A stretch of 8,531 nucleotides of DNA from Dehalococcoidia bacterium (GTDB lineage: Bacteria > Chloroflexota > Dehalococcoidia > Lucifugimonadales > UBA3495): assembly GCA_022823105.1 (NCBI GenBank), contig JAJDXU010000160.1, positions 1 through 8,531 of the forward strand. The letters run 5' to 3'. The notes under the pieces are model-generated. The model saw only the letters and a program-made list of their open reading frames with translations, ran no database searches and was not told the DNA's origin. A program made the translations under genes and the position numbers. Of the stretch, positions 6,091 to 8,531 are shown in pieces. The stretch's first letter is position 1. Each line of letters begins with the position of its first letter.

Positions 6091-6876
6091 CACGGCCTCG
6101 CCCAGGCCCTCGATGGAGATGCGACCCTCGGAGGCGAAGCTGAGCGGCGTGGGAGGCACCAGGCTGCCGGTGATGACGGTGTCGCCGGCCTTGAGGGGAT
6201 GGTTGCGGCGGGACAGTTCGTTGGCCAACCAGACCAGGGGCTCGAAGGGGTGGCCCATCACGTCGCGGCCGTAGCCTTCGCCCACCTGCTCGTGGTTGAT
6301 CTGCATTGTGCCGTGGCAGTTGACCAGATCCAGGCTCTGCCAGTCGGTTACGGGGTCGCCGAGCACCACGCCGGAGTTGAGGATGTTGACGGCCACGCTC
6401 ATCAGCGTGCGCTCCTCGGTGGTGAGGTCGTCGGGCGTGCGGATATCGACGATCTCGAAGGCGGTGGCGATTTCGGACACGGCATCGGCGACGGTTTCAC
6501 GGGTGTAGGGCGCGCCGGACGCCGGCAGGTCCTTGCCCAGCGTTACGCCGACCTCAAGCTCGATGCCCAGGTTGACGTACTCGGTGAAGTTGAGGACCAC
6601 CGGAGAGCGCAGGATGGTCTTCTCGAACACGCCGCCCATCACCGGATGGTCCAGGCCGGCCCGTTCCTGCATGATGGGGGTGGTGTAGGCCAGCTTGTAG
6701 CCGGCCAGCGGACCCCACAGGCTGGACAACATGCAGTGGAGTTCCTTCTGGATGGAGTAGGCGTCTTCCAGGGTCCTGGGAAACAGGCCGTCGGGCAGGC
6801 GGTCGAAGGGCTGCACCGTCTTGTATTTTTCGAAGATCAGCTCGGCGGCCTCGCGGGCCGGCGTGGTGGTGACCAT
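6076..6876 (-). CDS. 2-keto-4-pentenoate hydratase (MhpD)-family protein
   Basis: The product belongs to the fumarylacetoacetase-like fold, MhpD branch, whose members add water to 2-hydroxypenta-2,4-dienoate or decarboxylate 4-oxalocrotonate in meta-cleavage breakdown of aromatic compounds. Counting from the upstream ATG at 6894, the marks are GYKLAYTT at 65-72, a metal site Glu112 and Glu114 in IELEVGVTLGKDLP, Glu147 in FEIVDIRT, and the C-terminal AGDTVITGSL (236-245). I place the start at the internal ATG (6874-6876), residue 7 of that longer frame. It lies 7 nt after GAGGAG, whereas the upstream ATG has no ribosome site; this gives 266 residues, the usual family length. A perfect TATAAT lies at 6909-6914. 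No partner aldolase or acetaldehyde dehydrogenase is next to it, so the exact substrate cannot be named. Confidence 0.86.
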   Translation of the reverse strand: MVTTTPAREAAELIFEKYKTVQPFDRLPDGLFPRTLEDAYSIQKELHCMLSSLWGPLAGYKLAYTTPIMQERAGLDHPVMGGVFEKTILRSPVVLNFTEYVNLGIELEVGVTLGKDLPASGAPYTRETVADAVSEIATAFEIVDIRTPDDLTTEERTLMSVAVNILNSGVVLGDPVTDWQSLDLVNCHGTMQINHEQVGEGYGRDVMGHPFEPLVWLANELSRRNHPLKAGDTVITGSLVPPTPLSFASEGRISIEGLGEAVVVCA

Positions 6877-6883
6877 GTTGGGG

Positions 6884-6889
6884 CTCCTC
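6884..6889 (-). promoter_or_regulatory. Ribosome-binding site that decides the hydratase start
   Basis: GAGGAG on the minus strand lies 7 bases before ATG 6874-6876. It also lies downstream of the other in-frame ATG (6892-6894), so it can serve only the inner start. The outer ATG is preceded by CACACG, with no Shine-Dalgarno character. Confidence 0.75.
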
Positions 6890-6908
6890 GTCATCGTGTG
6901 ATGTTCGG

Positions 6909-6914
6909 ATTATA
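6909..6914 (-). promoter_or_regulatory. Perfect TATAAT -10 box for the hydratase gene
   Basis: TATAAT on the minus strand stands in a GC-rich setting (GCTATAATCCGAAC, 6903-6916). Transcription would start near 6902, about 26 nt before the chosen ATG. No good -35 box lies 16-18 bases upstream, so an activator or a -10-centred promoter class may be involved. Confidence 0.55.
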
Positions 6915-6977
6915 GCCTGTTTCGCGTGGGGTCGTTGGGACGCCGGCACGGACAGTGCGATGGCGGCAGGGATGCAG

Positions 6978-6999
6978 GGACCGCCCACCCTGGCGGTCC
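6978..6999. repeat. Perfect 8-bp GC-rich hairpin
   Basis: GGACCGCC (6978-6985) pairs perfectly with GGCGGTCC (6992-6999) around a 6-nt loop. No T-run follows on either strand, so it is not a classical intrinsic terminator. A weaker 6-bp inverted repeat, GGTGGA/TCCACC, follows at 7014-7036. Confidence 0.6.
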
Positions 7000-7052
7000 G
7001 CCGCGGGCGGATTGGTGGACCGGCCGCGGCTCCACCGGCCAGCCACCGAACG

Positions 7053-7088
7053 GGAGAGCGGCACCGCCGGGTGGCGATACCGCTCTCC
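7053..7088. repeat. 9-bp hairpin with an inner stem, after the monooxygenase gene
   Basis: GGAGAGCGG (7053-7061) pairs perfectly with CCGCTCTCC (7080-7088). Inside the 18-nt loop a second stem, CGCC/GGCG (7065-7068 with 7073-7076), closes a 4-nt loop. It lies 111 bases past the monooxygenase stop on the minus strand. There is no T-tract, so it may be a 3'-end structure or a Rho-assisted pause site. Confidence 0.55.
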
Positions 7089-7198
7089 AGATTGCGCTCC
7101 GCATTGAGCTCCCGACGGTTAGCCCGTTTCCCTTCCCTCTTCTACGCCACTCCAGCTTCGGGATGACTCATGCGCACGGGTTTCCGGTGATGCCGTGG

Positions 7199-8461
7199 TC
7201 AGTCCGCGGTAGTCGTCGCCGTCTCCGCGGCGGTGGTGGAGTCCACGAAGGGCTGGTTGGTGCGGGGGTCCACCTCGAAGGGGGAGTAGAGCTCCAGCTC
7301 CTTGCCCATCTCGCGAACGGCGGGAATGACTTCCTCGCCCATGAGACGCAGGCTGCGCATCTGGTCCTCGTGGGTCATTGCGCCGTCGCCGTCCCAGAAG
7401 AACACGCTGCCGGGGCGCAGGTATTCCAGGACCTCGCGGATCTTGGGGATGACCGTCTTGGGGGTGCCGGTGATGATGGTGCTGTCGGCGACCTGGTCCT
7501 CGAAGGGACGGCGGTTGGTGCCGAAGCGACCGGCGGGGCCGAAGGCGGCGGCGGACAGGCGGCGGGACGTGCGGGACGTGTGGCCCGGCAGGTTCATGAT
7601 GGCGGGGTTGATGCCGCCCTCGTTGCCGGCCAGGAACGGGTTGCTGACGCCGGACAGGTACTTGCGGCCGACTTCCTCGGCCAGTTCCTCGGTCTCGTCG
7701 ACGTGCACCTTCCACAGGTAGGCGACGTTCTGGGTGCCGGACTCGTAGCCGTTTTCGGCGGCGGTGTCGGGGTAGAGCTGGAATGCCTCGCGGGTGGGCT
7801 CCAGGCGGGTGGCCAGCAGGACCAGCGGGTAGCGATGCTCGGCGCACCACTTCACGGTCTCGACGGACACGGTGGAGGGGATCCAGATCTGCGGGTGGGG
7901 CTGCTGCAGCGGCCGAGCCCACGGGTTGACGTAACGGTAGTGGAAGTGCTTGCCCTCCCAGCGCCAGGGGCCGTCCTCGGTCCAGGCCTTGAGGATCAGG
8001 TCGTGGGCTTCCTCGAACCGCTCTCGGTTGAAGTTGGGCGGCGAGTTGTGGGACCAGCTTTCGCGGCCGCCGCCGCGCACGAAGCCGGACACCAGGCGGC
8101 CGTGGGAGATCATGTCGATCATGGCGAGCTGCTCGGCCAGCCACAGCGGGTCGTCCCAGATGGGCAGGACGTTGCCCAGGATGATGATCTTCACCTTTTC
8201 GGTGATGCGGGCCAGGATGGACGCGCCGACGTTGGTGACGCCCTGCATGCAGAAGGGGGTGGAGTGGTGCTCGTTGAGCATGACGGCGTCGAAGCCCATC
8301 TGCTCGGCGTACACCTTCTCGTCGAGGTAGCGGTTGTAGAGCTGGGCGCCGATCTCGGGGCGGTAGTGGCTGTTGGAGATGCCCAGGTCGGTGCTCTGGG
8401 TGCCCATCAGGCCGGAATTTTCATCCTGCCAGGGCTGCTCGGTGAAATGGCCAATCAGCAT
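7199..8461 (-). CDS. LLM-class (luciferase-like) flavin-dependent monooxygenase
   Basis: The 420-residue product is a bacterial-luciferase-like TIM-barrel oxidoreductase, expected to use reduced FMN or F420 and O2 to oxidise an organic substrate. Family marks in order are GFDAVMLNEHH (56-66), which begins the flavin-side core; a strand ILGNVLPIWDDPLWLAEQ (94-111); DMISHGRLVSGFVRGGG (116-132); the QIWIPSTVS strand (191-199); and a C-terminal TGTPKTVIPKI segment (331-341) followed by the helix ending MGEEVIPAVREM (374-385). The last dozen residues are a Thr/Ala-rich tail and probably disordered. The ATG lies 8 nt after AAGGAG (8470-8475), which fixes the start. No flavin reductase gene adjoins it, so reduced flavin must come from elsewhere. 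The substrate cannot be inferred; alkanesulfonate, alkane and nitrilotriacetate monooxygenases share this fold. Confidence 0.94.
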   Translation of the reverse strand: MLIGHFTEQPWQDENSGLMGTQSTDLGISNSHYRPEIGAQLYNRYLDEKVYAEQMGFDAVMLNEHHSTPFCMQGVTNVGASILARITEKVKIIILGNVLPIWDDPLWLAEQLAMIDMISHGRLVSGFVRGGGRESWSHNSPPNFNRERFEEAHDLILKAWTEDGPWRWEGKHFHYRYVNPWARPLQQPHPQIWIPSTVSVETVKWCAEHRYPLVLLATRLEPTREAFQLYPDTAAENGYESGTQNVAYLWKVHVDETEELAEEVGRKYLSGVSNPFLAGNEGGINPAIMNLPGHTSRTSRRLSAAAFGPAGRFGTNRRPFEDQVADSTIITGTPKTVIPKIREVLEYLRPGSVFFWDGDGAMTHEDQMRSLRLMGEEVIPAVREMGKELELYSPFEVDPRTNQPFVDSTTAAETATTTAD

Positions 8462-8512
8462 AACGGCGGCTCCTTGCGTGCGCGTGCTTCCGGGATGTCT
8501 GGTGATGGCGGC

Positions 8513-8518
8513 AGTTTA
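8513..8518 (-). promoter_or_regulatory. Possible -10 element for the monooxygenase gene
   Basis: TAAACT on the minus strand, in the setting GCTAAACTGCC, matches the -10 consensus at 4 of 6 positions and lies 51 bases before the ATG. The -35 region would fall beyond the end of the window and cannot be checked. Confidence 0.3.
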
Positions 8519-8531
8519 GCAGGGGGCCGGG

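Larger units (their letters stand above)
6915..7198. other. Noncoding gap between hydratase and monooxygenase genes
   Basis: Apart from the promoter and leader of the hydratase gene, this gap of about 280 bases has no convincing gene. The open frames in it are short and arginine/proline-rich with no family resemblance, and no tRNA T-loop or anticodon arm is seen. It holds several GC-rich inverted repeats, listed separately, and a C/T-rich stretch around 7125-7155. It could be the 3' region of the monooxygenase transcript. Confidence 0.6.

Noticed and set aside
6043..6915. A 290-codon plus-strand frame opposite the hydratase gene
   Set aside because: Antisense composition, overlaps the end of rsmI, no ribosome site; the minus-strand hydratase has metal-site motifs.
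6978..7088. A tRNA gene in the hairpin-rich gap
   Set aside because: Stem lengths do not fit a cloverleaf, and there is no GGTTCGAATCC-type T-arm.
6960..7166. A small protein gene in the noncoding gap
   Set aside because: The 68-codon frame is Arg/Pro/Ala-rich, has no good ribosome site, and overlaps the hairpins; no recognisable domain.
1..8531. CRISPR array, insertion sequence, prophage or origin
   Set aside because: I found no regularly spaced repeats, transposase or integrase motifs, terminal inverted repeats, or DnaA-box cluster in the window.

Overview
The window is about 8.5 kb of GC-rich bacterial chromosome, roughly 63-65% G+C in the lines I counted by hand, with seven protein-coding genes that mostly stand alone and alternate in direction. 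The mix is a soluble reductive-dehalogenase-like Fe-S protein, an orphan ThDP enzyme, a Uma2 nuclease-fold protein, an MhpD-type hydratase and a luciferase-like flavin monooxygenase. It suggests a free-living environmental bacterium with a broad catabolic gene set. Chloroflexota of the SAR202/Dehalococcoidia type are my best guess, because those genomes are known for many luciferase-family monooxygenases. There is no rRNA or tRNA here to prove it, so the taxonomy is inference.

Layout. Bases 1-49 lie beyond the end of the first gene and hold nothing I recognise. The minus-strand RdhA-like gene (50-1327) has its own promoter (about 1384-1410). It is separated by a perfect 13-bp terminator-like hairpin (1519-1553) from the minus-strand ThDP enzyme gene (1580-3247), so the two are unlikely to form one operon. 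A divergent intergenic region leads to the plus-strand Uma2 gene (3404-4177). This converges on a minus-strand gene for a cytoplasmic trypsin-fold protease (4222-5052). The protease gene is clearly poorer in G+C than everything around it and looks like a recent arrival. A 175-bp divergent region (5053-5227) then precedes the plus-strand housekeeping gene rsmI (5228-6064), whose -10 element is so close to its GTG start that the mRNA is probably leaderless. rsmI meets the minus-strand MhpD-family hydratase (6076-6876) tail to tail across a small tandem duplication of the stop codon. A 322-bp noncoding gap with GC-rich hairpins (6877-7198) separates the hydratase from the minus-strand LLM-class monooxygenase (7199-8461). 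The last 70 bases hold only that gene's leader.

How the genes fit together. Four of the seven (RdhA-like, ThDP enzyme, hydratase, flavin monooxygenase) are plausible parts of the breakdown of unusual organic compounds. They are separately promoted and do not form a recognisable complete pathway: no aldolase, RdhB anchor, small ALS subunit or flavin reductase is seen. I found no convincing multi-gene novel system. The points most worth a second look are the anchorless RdhA-like protein, the low-G+C intracellular protease, a recurring GCTANAMT -10-like motif in front of several genes, and the leaderless rsmI.
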